A DNA stretch of 64,000 bases from Monosporascus cannonballus (Eukaryota; Ascomycota; Sordariomycetes; Xylariales): contig QJNS01000001.1 of assembly GCA_004154925.1 (NCBI GenBank), forward strand, positions 310,001-374,000. The letters run 5' to 3'. The position numbers were made by a program, and so were the translations under genes. The notes under the pieces are model-generated. The model searched no databases. It was not told where the DNA came from and saw nothing but the letters and a program-made list of their open reading frames with translations. Every line of letters starts with the position of its first letter. The first letter of the stretch is position 1. This document shows positions 1-12,899 of this stretch, in pieces.

Positions 1-1240
1 AAATATATTATATAATATCCGAGCTATCAGGGCATAATAAAGCTACAACATAAACTATATGGAGAATTACAACTCCTGCTGTTATTTAAGGAATTCTTTT
101 AAGAAATTTCGTTAGATTATATTATGGGACTTCCTAAAAGCCTAGCTTTAGACGGGCTAAAGTACGACGTAATCCTGGTGATCGTCGACCGTTTTACGAA
201 ATTAAGATTATTTATCCCCATACTTAAAACGTTAATTGCAACCAAATTAGCCCGATTGTTTTACGACCAAATCCAATATAGATTCTCTACGATAGCCGGA
301 ATTGTTAGCGATAAAAACAAATTGTTAATAAATTAATTGCAGGCGGAATTTTACAAAAAACCAAAAATAAAACGGCAAATATCGACCGTTTATTATCTGC
401 AAACCGATAAGCAGACAGAACCCACCTATCAGATTTTAAAATATTACCTTCGTAATTACGTTAATAAGTATTAAGATAACTAAATTGTTACGGTATAGAA
501 GAACAAGAGTCTAGCCATTACACCACTAAAAATGGAACGTTGTCAGGTCGAGCTCTGATCGCCTTGTTCTGCCCTATATATCTATAAGATGCCACTTGGG
601 ACTGTGACATAAATAAAGCTATTACGAAATGCGGAATTCGCATATAACAATATGCGAAACGCATTTACCGGCCGCTTTCCGTTCGAAGCCTTATATGGAT
701 ATTATCTAAGAGTAATAAAATACCTTTTACTAAGGTTTAAGAAATAAATACAAGGAATTAAGGAGCGCCTTAAGAAAATGGCTGTTATTCGTCGAATAAT
801 ATACGAATATTAGGAAAAAGTAACGGCAGCCCAGAAGAAATATTATGATTAATATTATATATCTATAGAATTTCAAGTAAGGTAATAAGTAAATTTATCG
901 ACCAAGAACTTTAATTTTAAAATTAAGAAATTCGTACTTATTTATATCCGAGTTGCGATTAAAGACGGAATAGGCTCCTAGGCATGTAAAATAATCCTTC
1001 TTATCAAATATTAACAGACATATAATATATTTCCAGTATTTTTGCTAAAACCGTGATATAACCGTGAATCGGGCGATGTCCAAATAGCGTTAGCGGACCT
1101 GATAGAAAAACAGAAAAAATAGGTGGTAAAGGATATTATCCGTTATCGATATAACCGAGGGTGGCGCAAATATCTGATTAAATAGAAACGCTGGCAAGCC
1201 GAATACAATACGTAAAAACGCTGAAAATATTTTAAAGATG
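1..1240 (+). mobile_element. 3' part of Ty3/gypsy pol (integrase end plus chromodomain), RIPed
   Basis: Truncated by the left window edge. Reading through RIP stops, the integrase core is visible at about 120-480: a GLPKS block, a VIVDRFTK block and a degenerate QTDKQTEPT block (the QTDGQTER motif of gypsy integrases). At about 1,110-1,215 a chromodomain-like segment follows, with RYRYNRGWRKYLIKW and one RIP stop, so this is a chromovirus-type element. It lies on the plus strand. No LTR could be recognised between here and copy A of the TIR element, which may have inserted into this element's 3' region. Confidence 0.8.
124..336 (+). pseudogene. Integrase core fragment of gypsy pol
   Basis: A 70-codon stop-free stretch inside the left-edge gypsy element. 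It reads as the middle of a retroviral-type integrase: GLPKS, then a beta-strand with VIVDRFTKL, then a helix with IATKLARLFYDQI. Downstream sequence continues the domain in disturbed frames. It is not an independent gene. Upstream pol (reverse transcriptase, RNase H) lies outside the window. Confidence 0.75.
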
Positions 1241-1979
1241 CGTTTAAAATATTACATCGTTATAAAAACAATTAAATACGTATATAGGAAATAAAACGAC
1301 CAAAAGACCGCAAGATAATAACAGCCCGATTAAAAGTTAACTGTTTAATAATTATAAAAATCATAAAAAATAATTTTAAGAAGAATTAAGATATTAATAT
1401 TAAAATGTTACTTAGTTATAGAATTATTTTTAAGTTTTTAGTGAATAATTATTTTATCGTATAGCTGTTAAAAATTATTAAACGATATAAAAAATTAAAT
1501 TTTTATTTTAAAAACAAAGTTTCACGTTTAATTATTACGTTTTACATTAAATAGCTTTTAGTAGGTGTATTACGAAAATGAATATAAAAATATCGGAAAA
1601 CGATCGGAAAATATACGACGGCAAAGGGCGGATACGTTTGTGAAGTTTGCTAAGCGTATAAGCTAGAAAATATTTAGGAATATTATATTTTTTAAAAAAG
1701 GCAAGGCCTAAATAACTGGAATATAATTTATTATTGGTTTGAAATAAGGTATCGTCTCCAAAACGTTTAACGTATTTAGGTTTGGTAATAATTTTGCCGG
1801 GCAAAACCGTTTTTTATTTATAGTTATTAAAAAATATTAAAGTTTCGTCGAGGCGTTAAAAGACGGGCCGAAAATATTCGTAAGCGGGATGCGTAACGGT
1901 ATAACGGTTTTCGAAAGTCGTTTTATTTATGGGGGTATTTCAAAATTACGCCTAATCGAAAATGAATTACGGAATAATA
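1241..1979. other. Unassigned AT-rich flank of copy A
   Basis: Sequence between the chromodomain remnant and the left target-site duplication of copy A. It may be the 3' untranslated or LTR part of the left-edge gypsy element. An 85-codon minus-strand open frame at 1,547-1,804 has no recognisable motif. I see no gene here. Confidence 0.4.
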
Positions 1980-1987
1980 AGAAAAAG
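1980..1987. repeat. 8-bp target-site duplication, left of copy A
   Basis: AGAAAAAG, repeated exactly at 26,134-26,141 directly outside the right TIR of copy A. Confidence 0.9.
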
Positions 1988-2006
1988 TTGCCTCATCGTG
2001 ATCAGG
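1988..2006 (+). repeat. Left terminal inverted repeat, copy A
   Basis: Begins TTGCCTCATC; copy B has TTACCTCATC. It pairs with the right end at 26,115-26,133. In copy B 16 of the first 19 positions of the two arms match. Confidence 0.85.
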
Positions 2007-2022
2007 ACCCCATTTTGGAGGT

Positions 2023-2058
2023 TGTGGCTGCGCCTGCGGCGCAGCAGTCGTAGCCACA
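2023..2058. other. GC-rich hairpin inside left terminus, copy A
   Basis: Outer arms TGTGGCT/AGCCACA enclose a perfect CTGCGCC-TGC-GGCGCAG hairpin. The roughly 130 bp around it are almost identical to copy B (36,657-36,692) although the adjacent interiors have diverged by RIP. A terminal structure bound by a transposase, or a replication/termination structure, is possible. The hairpin is seen; its function is inferred. Confidence 0.75.
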
Positions 2059-3389
2059 GCTATAGCTTTTAATCAAGAAGTATTTGTTAGAGGTCCAATA
2101 TATCAGCTAAACTCCTTTAAGAATATTACCCATAAAAATAACGAAACTTCCAAAATAGGAATTAATAACAAGTTAAGATTTTTTCGTTCTATTTAGTACG
2201 TTGCTATACAAATTCGCAGAAATTATCATTATCGACTTTGGCAATATATATTAGTTACGAAGCTCCCAGTACTTAAACTTATATAATTTAACGTAAAATT
2301 AAAATTGTTATTTCCTAATATAATAATAATCTTAATTAATACGTAATAAAAATTATTACAGTAAAAAAATAACTGAAAATTTCGATTAATATATATTATA
2401 ACCCTTTATCCCTCTTGGGCCAGCACGATAACAATATAACTCTATAAACGAAAATAATAATATAGAGGGCTTAAAATCGCCGGTAATAAATCCCGAAACA
2501 TATTTCTTTCCTAATTAGCTAAATGCAGCTAATATCTTTGAAAATTTAGGATAAATATTTTAAATTTTCGAACATTTAACCTCCTAAAATAAAACGTTGA
2601 TTTTTATCTGATGCTTTTACCGGTTTTTTGTCGATATAAATGTAATTAACCCATATGCTAACGTTATATATACAGCCGATAACCTTACGAAAGCTTTATG
2701 CCGTCGGTTTGTTTGCCTTATATTAAGCGTTATACTTAATAAGCAGGGCCGTATTCCCTAAAAAAATAAATTAATATAGTATATAATCTAGTTTTCGGAA
2801 AACTTAATATCTTTTTCGTTATTAAAACAAATTTTAAAAAATCCTTAATTATTTAAACTCTTTTTTAATAACCAACTTAAATATTATTTAAATCGTATTA
2901 TTAATTAAGCTTGTAGAAAAATAACGAATTTTTATATTAACAATTTTATATTTTGTTTTTGTCCTAATATCTGCGGATACGAAAAAAATTAACCCAAAAA
3001 TATTTAACCGCATAATTACCGCACGGCATAACTATATTATTCTTAATCCTAAACAAATATCGAATAATTAGTTCCAAATTATTATATTAAATCTTATTTT
3101 TGAACGACGATATAATTTAGTTATTATCGGAAAAATAGTTTCCGGCCTAAATATACCAATATCCGCAATTTATGTTTTATTATCCTTACTTATATATATT
3201 GGTTTACGTATATAATAATTACCAGTAATATTATAAAAAGAAATTGCAAAATATGGCGGTTTTTGTTAAATCGGCGGCTTAATTAAATATGGTTATAAAG
3301 CGGAAATTCGGCGTTTTAATATTAATCGTTCTGAAATCGATATTAGTATTTTCCTTACATCTAAAGATTAACGTTCAAATTGAAAGTGT

Positions 3390-3790
3390 TTGGATTTTCT
3401 GATAATTAATATATCCAAGTTATTAAGTAATATCCCTTTAATCCAGCTTAATAACTTACGTTTTATTATTAAAACTATTATTTATATTAATAGCAGGGCG
3501 AAAACTATAAATATCTATAATTACCGAATTAAAACTATGGTAAACCGGAGGTATTTGTTAAAGGTTATGAATAATATGTTTAAGTTTTATAGCTCCGAAA
3601 TACCTTACGGCAATCAAATTTATATATTTGATAACTTAAAGCAATCGGATAATTCTATCTCTATCGTTATATCTACTATTATTTTTAGATTAGGTATGGA
3701 TATCCCGGATATTAATCGAATAATGCAATAAGATATACCGCAAAGTTTTTCGATTAAGAATATATGGCAGCGATTTGGTCGAACGGTTTG
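3390..3790 (+). pseudogene. RecQ/DEAD-type helicase C-terminal domain remnant (copy A)
   Basis: A 113-codon open frame followed by in-frame sequence beyond a RIP stop. Helicase superfamily 2 landmarks are in order: a motif IV-like strand IIYINSRAKT, a motif V-like IFRLGMDIPDINRIMQ, and after the stop a motif VI-like IWQRFGRTVC. Spacing and order match RecQ-like helicases such as the large fungal telomere-linked helicases. The ATPase half (motifs I-III) upstream is not readable. The same segment in copy B (about 38,070-38,440) is more degraded. It belongs to the TIR element because both copies carry it at the same distance from the TIR. The protein cannot be functional as written. Confidence 0.7.
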
Positions 3791-4414
3791 TAGCTATAAG
3801 CAATTAAATATAACTAGCTATAAACAAACTATATTATTTGCGCCTTATTAAACGTTTAATAAGTATGGAACCCAACCGTGTATTTTAAAAAAGGCTAAAA
3901 TAACGAAAAAGATTTAGGGCCGATAAGTTAAAAACCGTAGTACCTATAAGAACATAAAAGTTGCAATAAAAAGCAACGTGACGGACTTGGATAATAAGGA
4001 AAACGATACGTAATTTATCGCAAATAATCCCGATCAGGACGAAATAATTATCGAATTTTAGTTTTAATTTTCGGCTGGTTAAGATATTATCTTTAAACCT
4101 CCGAAACAAAGCAATTTTAATTTGCGGTACCAGATAAAGATAAGACCTTAATGATAAACGTTATTTAACGGCAAATATATGCGTAAGGCGATTTTGGCAT
4201 ATTTAAAAAAACGAAGTTATTATATTAGAAAAGGACGGTAATAACCTAATTCCGGCTGGACCTTATTATAATATATATATGCCTATTTTCCTCCATATAC
4301 CTAAGCCTTTAAATTCGAAAATATTTGAGTAAAAATAATTAAAAACCGGTTCGGTAAAGGCGGTTGCTTGGGAAATAATAAAGTTCTAGTATAAACGACG
4401 GGCGAACAAACTGC

Positions 4415-4419
4415 TTTTT
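4415..4419. repeat. 5-bp target-site duplication of outer chromovirus
   Basis: TTTTT here and at 17,660-17,664. Copy B has one uninterrupted T-run at the equivalent place (about 39,253-39,258), giving the empty site. Confidence 0.8.
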
Positions 4420-4794
4420 TGTGACGGCTAAGGGGTTTAACCAACTATTAAACCTTAGTCGTACGGGTTTATATTGGCAGGAATATCGTAGGAATCTGAG
4501 CAATAAATACAGTAACGTATTACGTCTCGTAATACCAAGTATACTTTGGGTAACGAAATTATGTTGCAAGTTGAAATTATCTAAACTATAGAAATAATAA
4601 ACATATATATCCTTCTCCGTTTTAACTTAATCATTTGTAATTATATGGCTGGTAATGATTATAATTGCTTGCAATTCCCGTTAATGATTTCTGATTACTG
4701 GCTTAATAATGATTACCGTTACGTAACTTATGGGGTAATCCGTATAATCCTTGTTTAATCGTTTCTTGAGGCCGGAGCTTGTTAGGTCGTAATA
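4420..4794 (-). repeat. 3' LTR of outer chromovirus
   Basis: 375 bp. On the minus strand it starts TATTACGACCTAACAAGC (TG changed to TA by RIP) and ends ..GTCACA. It aligns over its full length to the two halves of the 5' LTR. Confidence 0.92.
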
Positions 4795-4878
4795 CGATTT
4801 TCCCTTTCCCAAAATCTTACCCTCAAAATTCTTTTTCCTTTTTTCGTTTGGTGAATATCCTTTTTTTTACGTTCAACT

Positions 4879-5430
4879 ATGTCGGTTCGTATTTCCAAAA
4901 TTCGTCGCGTTTTTCGTTTTTCCACCGTTCGTTGTACTCACCTTATAAAAGCCTTTAACGAATTTGATTATAAAGTTATGCCTTACTTTTATTATTTCTC
5001 GAAAAACATAAAGTGTAAAATAATGGAAAACATTTTAAAATATAAGGAATATATTAATCGAAATCAATCCTATAATAATTCCGGCGTACCTACTTTTTGC
5101 CTATAAAATATTTGTCGCAAATATCAGCGCCTAAAACGCAAGAAAACGTTCGTTAAAAAACGATTATTAAAATTTTAACGGCTTTATTTCGAGGCTTAAC
5201 GTTAATATTAAAAAAAGATAAATAAAAATCTTTTTTATTTTATTCGTTTACGAAAGCAAAAAACGTTAATTCGTTCGAAAGGCGTTACCATAGTACAACG
5301 TAAATTCCAATCGTTAAATAAGCTAAAAAAACAAAAGCGTCGGAAATAAAAATAATTAAAGGCTGCTGTTAGAGTTATTACGTTAATAAATACCGCGGCC
5401 GATTGGCCCGATATCCCGGCTACCAATTAA
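4879..5430 (+). pseudogene. Antisense ORF remnant of outer chromovirus
   Basis: Lies between pol and the 3' LTR on the strand opposite to pol. The first 75 codons (4,879-5,106) are open. After that the frame continues through RIP stops as a Lys/Arg-rich, probably coiled-coil segment (QSLNKLKKQKRRK) ending near LKAAVRV..NTAAD. The inner chromovirus carries a homologous antisense frame (shared KYKEYI-R-NQSYN / RYKEYI-R-NRSYN). The 29,172-36,003 element shares the C-terminal block (KQLKAVV..TLTQTAAG). Its role is unknown. Confidence 0.65.
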
Positions 5431-8400
5431 TCGGCTGTTAATTAGAACGCGCCCGTCGTTATTGGTAAAAATTCTTTAATAAACGTTAAATGCCAATAAG
5501 ATTCTTAGCGGGTTCCCAGGTATTTTCGGAATCTGGGTGCTTTTTTTACTTAATTAAATACTGGATAAATCCGTTTTATTTCCGTATATCGAAAATCTTT
5601 TCCACCTTATATACTTTTTTGTTTTCTATTTTTATATCGTTCTATACCGCATATACCTTAATTATATCTGTTATTAATTTAAATAAAAAACCTAAAAAAT
5701 TAAATAAAGTTGAACTTTTGATAAAGATTCCAATTAATAATTGTTTTCTAAAACCTTTCTAATAATTATATATAAATCGATATATTTGACATAGAATTCT
5801 TTATCAAGTTATTTTATTTAAATATTTTTTATAATAAAAAATCATTTCCCCCTTTTGGAAAATTACTTTTTTTAACTTTTTTTAATTATAATATTTATTT
5901 ATTTAATTCCGTATAAATTTTCATTCCGTTGTTGTTCCTTAATATAATTATCATAATTATTTTAATATTTTTATAATAATTAATATTATAAGTTAATTAT
6001 GCGATTAAACAATTTTTAATTTAAGTATTTTGTTCTTAATTAATATAATATCGTAAGTATATTTTTAAGATTTAATTTATTTATTCTGTTTATTTATTTG
6101 TTTAAGGTTTAAATTCGTGGGATAACTTATAATTTAAACCGATTTGTGTTATTAGGCTTTGTTAAAATTTTAATGCAAATAACAATTTTTTATTTAAAAT
6201 AAGTTTTATTAATAATCTGTATATGTTAATAATATATTTTAAAAAAATATATACCAGTTATTCGGCATTTATATCCTTATAATATAGTAAAAAATAAGAA
6301 AGTTTCGTAAATCGGTTAACAATTACGAAAATAATATTAAAATATAGTATTGTAATTAGGATTATTAATATAAAAAATTTAATAATAAAGTTAAATGTAA
6401 TTAAATATTATACTTATTTTACAATTAATAATAGCTATAATTTTCCGTATAGTTTGTGGCGTTAAATCTTTGCTTTATCGCAAATATTATATTATCGTAA
6501 AAATTTTTATGTCGTTAATTTTATTTTAAGAAAAGAATATATATGTTAAAGTTATTTTAAAGTTTTATAAATCCCTAGATATCTATATAACTGATATTCG
6601 TATATTTTTCGTCCTAAACCTTTTTAATATTTCTTTAAAACTTATATTTTATCCGTTATTTAGTTTTCTAAGAAATTGTTATTATGTTATTAATTTTTCC
6701 GATATATATCGTAAGATACTACCCGAATTGTCGCAATTTGTCGTAAGCGTAAATATTTATTTATAATAATATCAAAAATTATATACTTAATTTTAACTAA
6801 TTTTTTTTCGAGGTTTGGATGCTTACTTAAGATATTTGCTTTGCCGTTTTTTGATTTTTTCTCATAGATTATAATGAAATCGAAATTCGTTAATTCTTTT
6901 ACGTAATTTAATTATCGTTTTACAAATTTCTTAGTCGTAATACATCAGGTAAAATTCTAATAAACCGTACAAATTTTAATTTAACATAAATTTTCCTTTA
7001 AAAAATATTTAAATTCCCAAAATGCCATAATAATAACCATAAATTCTTTATTTAAAATACCGGAATCAAGTTCGGCTTTTTGTAATTTATACGAAAAAAA
7101 TATAATAAAATGTAATTGGCATTAATTATTTCATTTTCCAATTATTACGTTTAATATATAATCCGAAATATCGGTTATTAACTTAACGAAATAATATATA
7201 TCGTATATAATTAATACTAATTCGTTAATAATTATATCTTTAATATTTTAAAATATTTTTCCGTATTTAACGTTTATTTAATTTATTTTCGTAAAATTCG
7301 TTGTAAATATAATCATTATATTAAAATTTCGAAACAATTTCTTATAATAGTTGGCGAATTTAAAAAATACCTATATTTCCTTAATCGTTATTAACGTTTA
7401 TTATTTTGTAATTGTAACGATTTTTTTAAAATTTATCTTAATATATCCCAAGTTAATAATATATTCTAGATATTTTATTTTTTATATATAAAATTAATTC
7501 TTTTTGCAGTAATAAATAACCTTATATTTTATAAAGCTTAAAAAACCTTATAAACGTATTTTGTATATATTTTTTCTATTTTCGAAAAAATAAAAATATC
7601 GTCGACATAGCAAATAATAAAAATATTAAGGTATTTTCGTAATACGTAATTAATTATTTGCTGGAAAATTACTAATACGTTCGTAAATCTTATTAACGTA
7701 ACGAAATATTTAAATAATTTGTATTTGGTTTTTAAAGTTATTTTCCATTTGTAATTTTTTTAATTTTAATAAAGTTATATTTATTTTTAAAATCGAACGT
7801 TATAAATAATTTAATTCCGTAAAAATAATTTTTTATTTTCGTAATTAAAGATAATAATTTTTAGCTTTTAATTACAAATCGTAATTTCCTATTTTTAAGT
7901 ACTAAAAACAAAAAGTATAATCCTAGTAATTTTGAAAATCGAATTTATTTTTTTCGTAACCAATTTTCTAAATACTTTTTAAAAATACATAATTCATTTT
8001 TATTAAAATTACAAATAAAGTAAAACTTTTTCCAGAAGTTTTTCTTCAAGGATTATTTTATAATCTTATTTATTATGTTCTAATATTTTCGTATTAAATT
8101 CCTTTTTAAAAAGCTGCCTATATTTATAAAATTATAATAATATATTAATTAAATTTTAAAATTTTTAAATTAATATTCTTATTATTATAAATTATGATTT
8201 AATTTCTTAAGTATCGCTAGAATAATAATAACGATATCTTGTATTTTTTTAATACCGATTTTTTTTATATTTTATCGTTTTAAATAATAAAATTTTTTAT
8301 ATTTTTTTAGTTATATTCGTTATAATTATCCATTAAATATTATAATATTAATTATTTTTATTAATTACAATTCCGTATTAAAATATTTAAAATTATTTTA

Positions 8401-9700
8401 AAATTATTTTATAATTTCTAAATAAAACGATATCGAAATTAATTATTTAGTATTATTTTTAAATAAAAATTTCGACATAATTAATTTCGCATATAATTTT
8501 TTGGTTATCTTAAACGAATTCTTAATTTTTGATATTTATCGTTATATAAAACTTTAATTTATATTTCCATATTAATTTAAACTTACTAACCATATTTGGT
8601 ATAATATAATTTCCGCTTAAAACTCCGAAATCCATTATTACAATATATTAATACGTTTTAATTCGTATATCCAAAATAATAAAGTTATTAATATTTTTTA
8701 TTGTCGCATTTAAAACCTTTTTTAAAACTTTCTTTTAATTTTTCTGGGTTTCGTTATTTTACGGCTTTTTTATAAATAACCTGTTTTTTAATACTTATGC
8801 GAATTTATCGAACTTTACTTATATTTCTTTATTTAATATATTAAGTTATTATATTTATCATTATTGCCGACGTATTTTTGTTTTAAACCGAATTAATTAT
8901 TTTTAATTTAATTATAATGTTTTTCATTAAATAAATTATGTTTTTATATTTGTAAATATAATATATTATATATTATTTTAATTATTATTTTGAAGAGTTT
9001 TTATAAATTAACGTATTTCTTTTTTAAAAACCTGTTTTTAATTAAGATTTATAATAAATATTAATTAAAAATAAAAGTCCGTAATAAACTTTTAATAATA
9101 TTTTTTTCTTATACGTTAACTTAATTTTTTTTTGTTATATAATTATATTATTTATAATAACAAAAGGGTTTTTTTTTCCGGGCATTACTTTTTCTTAAAC
9201 CAATTTTTTATTTTGGCCAATTATAGGATATCTTTTAAGCTTATAATTCAAAAATATAGATAATATTATTTATCGTCCTTATTATTTTTAATACGATTTA
9301 AAAATTCCAATCTCTTATAATATATATAAGTAATTTATTCGTAAATATATTATTTCCATTTTTTTGTAACCGAGATATTCTCGTTAATAACAATATATAA
9401 CGTACATTTTGCCATATGGATTAAAAATTCCGGAACAAATCTTTTTTATTTAATTTTGATATTTACGTAACCATTTATAAAATATTTTTTATTATATTTG
9501 CAATATTTATCGAATTAATTTTCTGGCGTTTTGCATTTTTTATCGAACTTCTTATCGTAATAATCCCTATTAAACCATTTGTTATAAACCTAATATATAT
9601 TTAGCTTAAATTATATTAATAAATTTATTTTCGTTTCCTTAATTATTCCTAAATTATATTTCCCGTATAGGTATTTAGTTATTTTATCGTAATTTCTCTG
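5431..9700 (-). pseudogene. pol of outer chromovirus (RIPed)
   Basis: The minus strand read through stops shows, from right to left: a protease-like GNYI block at about 8,600-8,640; a reverse transcriptase with RKYLNIFIICYVDDI, the YVDD catalytic box, at about 7,590-7,640; RNase H/connection sequence (DYILNVIIG) near 7,120-7,170; and AT-rich remains of integrase at about 5,800-6,700. The antisense of a chromodomain-like segment lies near 5,470-5,600. Many stops are present, so no protein can be made. Confidence 0.75.
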
Positions 9701-10580
9701 GTTTTTATATTTATAAACCTTATATCTTATTTTCCCGCTATTAAAGCATTTAATTTAATTTTAAATGCATTTATAGAGAACGCCGACATCCATAAATCTT
9801 AACGCCGTTCCGTAAAAAATAAATAATATATTTTGTTTTTTCCTTTAATTAAACTTATTTTATTTCGAATATAAAATTCATTGCCTTTTTGTTGTTAGTT
9901 TTTAAATTATTAATTATTAATTTTAATTACTTTTACAATATATCGGTAACAAATAATTAATAATTTAATCCGAATTATCTTATTTTTTATTATATTTTTT
10001 AAATATTTATAAAATATATTAATAAAAATATTGTTTTATTTGTTTTATCCGGCTTTAACCGTAAGATGTTTAAAATTTACAGTTTACTTAAATATAAATC
10101 TTTCTTATCGGAATTATATAAATATTAAGGTGTAAATTATTTTTATCCGGATTATCGAAATTATCGCAAATTATATCCTTAAAATTAATATGAAATAAAA
10201 AACTCTTATTAATAAAACCTTTTTTATTTAATTTTCTTATTTTTGGGAAATTCTTTATAATAAATTTAAATTAATTAATAATATTTCCCGTTCAATATGT
10301 TTTTATTATTAAAATCTGATCCGCCGGGTCCCTAAGTTTTAAAAGCGAAAATAAATTTATACCTAAATTAAAAAGGTTTAAAAATTAATTTTTTTTATAA
10401 AACTTTAATTTTCTAGGCTTTATGCGGGCGAAAAAACTTTGGGCAAATAACGTAACCTTCATTTGTTAAATTTTTTTTCTAATTTCTAAATTCGAACCTA
10501 AAGTCGTTAAATAAGGGTTTTCTGAACGTTAACCGATATTTTAAAAGTATTAAATATTATTTAAAATCTAACGGTAATAC
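9701..10580 (-). pseudogene. gag of outer chromovirus (RIPed)
   Basis: On the minus strand a degenerate zinc knuckle lies at about 9,705-9,750. It aligns with the CFNYSKIGY knuckle of the inner element at 12,006-12,053. The rest of gag is degraded. Next to the 5' LTR, the minus-strand sequence at 10,582-10,599 begins CGTTATAAAATTTTATTC, a block shared by all three chromoviruses just inside the 5' LTR and so a likely primer-binding region. Confidence 0.6.
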
Positions 10581-10599
10581 TGAATAAAATTTTATAACG

Positions 10600-10770
10600 T
10601 ATAACGACTAAAAGATTTAATTAATTATTAAGCCTTAATCGTACGGGTTTATATTAATAGAAATATCGTAAGAATTCAAATACTAAATGTAATAACGTAT
10701 TATGTTTTGTAATGTTAAAAATGCTTTAAATAACGAAGTTATATTATATATTGAAGTTATTTAAATTATG
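10600..10770 (-). repeat. 5' LTR of outer chromovirus, U5-side part
   Basis: 171 bp matching 4,420-4,590 of the 3' LTR. It ends abruptly at TTATG, the target-site duplication of the nested element. The remainder of the LTR resumes at 17,456. Confidence 0.9.
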
Positions 10771-11158
10771 TATTACGACCTAACAAGCTACGGCCCCCAG
10801 AAACGGTCGTAACAGGAAGGCCAAGAAAACTATATGGATCAGGTTACGTAATGGATTACCAACTTACTGGTAATAAGCCAATAAGCCGGATTATTAATTT
10901 ATTGGTAATAAACCAATAAGCCGGATCATTAATTTACGGATAATAATTTAATAAACGGAATAAGGATATATACGTTTATTAATTCCATAATTTAAATAAT
11001 TTTAACTTATAATAATATTTCGTTGTTTAAAATACCTTTAATATTACGAAATATAATACGATTATTATATTTATTATTTAAATTCTTACGATATTCCTAT
11101 TAATATAAACCTATTAACTTAAAGTTTAATAATTAATTAAACTTTATAATTCGTTATA
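10771..11158 (+). repeat. 5' LTR of inner chromovirus
   Basis: 388 bp. Begins TATTACGACCTAACAAGC (RIP form of TGTTGCGACC) and ends ..TCGTTATA. U3 contains a ~35-bp tandem repeat (about 10,858-10,945) built on AATAAGCCGGATTA. The region just inside (CGTTACAAAATTTTGTTT, 11,159-11,176) is the probable primer-binding site. Confidence 0.92.
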
Positions 11159-11239
11159 CGTTACAAAATTTTGTTTAATAATACCGTTAAATTTTAAGTA
11201 ATATTTAATATTATTAAAATATCAACCAATATTGAAAAA

Positions 11240-12100
11240 ATAATTATTTAGCAATTTTAGGCTCGAATTCGGGAACTGGAAAGAAAATTCGACAACTTAA
11301 TATTACGTTACCTGCTTAACTTTTTTTCGCCCGCATAAAGCTTAAAAAGCCAGAATTTTACGATAAAAAATGATCCTTTAATTTAATTAGTTTAAATACA
11401 AATTTATTTTCGTTTTTTAAACCTTAAGAACTTAGCGGATATAATTTTAACAGTAAAAATAAACTTGATAAAAAATACGGTTCATTAATTTAAACCTCTT
11501 ATAAGAAATCTTTTAAAAATAAAAAAGCTAAATAAGGAAATTTTTATTAACCAAATTATTTATTTTATGTTAATTTCGACCATAAAATATGCGATAATTT
11601 CGGCAATCCGGATAAGAAACGATTTATAACTTAATAACCTTTATAATTCTAATAAAAAGATTTACGTTTAAATACATCCTAACCTTTAAATATTTTGTAA
11701 TTAAAACAAAATAAGGAAATAACGAAACCGATATTTTTATTAACATATTTTATAAAAAATTAAATAATAATATAAAAAATAAAATTATTCGGATTAAACG
11801 ATTAATTATTTTGAACCCGTATATCGTAAAAATGATTAAAATTAATAATTAATAATTTAAAAACAATAAAAGAAATAATACGTTTTACATTCGGGATAAA
11901 ATAAATCCAACTAAAAAAAACAAAATATAGTTTTTACTTTTTACGGCACGGTATTAGGGCCTATAGAATCCGGTGTTACTTATAAATAAAATTAGAATTA
12001 GATTAAGTGCTTCAATTATAGCAAAATAGGATATACGGTTTATAAATATAAGAAACTTAAGATATTACGATAAGATAATTAAATGCTTTTATCGGAAAAA
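11240..12100 (+). pseudogene. gag of inner chromovirus (RIPed)
   Basis: Starts beyond the leader with sequence resembling a gag N-terminus. It ends in a CCHC-type zinc knuckle at 12,006-12,053 that reads CFNYSKIGYTVYKYK. One Cys is intact, and the other ligand positions read Tyr, as expected when TGC or CAC codons undergo RIP. Numerous stops. Confidence 0.65.
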
Positions 12101-12899
12101 TAATTTCAAAATAATTAAAAAAATAATAAAAAAGTTATTAATATAATTTAAGCGAAATACGAATTAAGTTTATAATAAAAGGTTTAATAAGGATTATTAC
12201 GATAAAAAGTTTAACGAAAAATACGAAAAACCAAAAAATTAATTTAATAAATATTGCGAATATATTAAAGAACGTTATAAAGATAATTACGCAAATATTA
12301 GAATTAAATAAAAAAACTTTGAATGGGAATATTTAATCGATATGGCAAAATATACGTTATATATTGTCGATAACGAAAATATCCCGATTATAAAATATAA
12401 AAATAACATATTTACATACGAATTACCTATATATATTATAAAGGATTTAATTTTTTAAACCGTACCGAATATAATAAAAATAGTAAGTAATAATATTAAT
12501 ACTTAAAAATTATAATTCAAAAGAATATTTAACAATTAGCCGAAAAAAAAGTTAACCTAAAAGAATTATTGTCCGTAAAAAAATCCCTTTTATTATTATA
12601 GATAATATAATTATTAAACGGAAAAAAACTTAATTTAACGTACGATAGAAAAGTATTATTAGAAAATTATTACGGATTTTTATTTTAAGTTGGCATTTAC
12701 GGTAAACCCTTATAAAAAAAGGTTATTAAAGAAAAAATACATTAATTTATAAAAGGTTTCTAAATTAATAATTAAAATAACGCATAATAGAATATAGATA
12801 TAAATATAAGAAAATAATATATTAAATATAAGAATTATTATAAAAAAATTAAAAATAATTAATATAATTTAAAAGAATAATACGCTGGCAATAACAATA

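Noticed and set aside
4339..4569. 76-codon minus-strand frame
   Set aside because: It overlaps the LTR start of the outer chromovirus and the target site; it is a chance frame across a junction.
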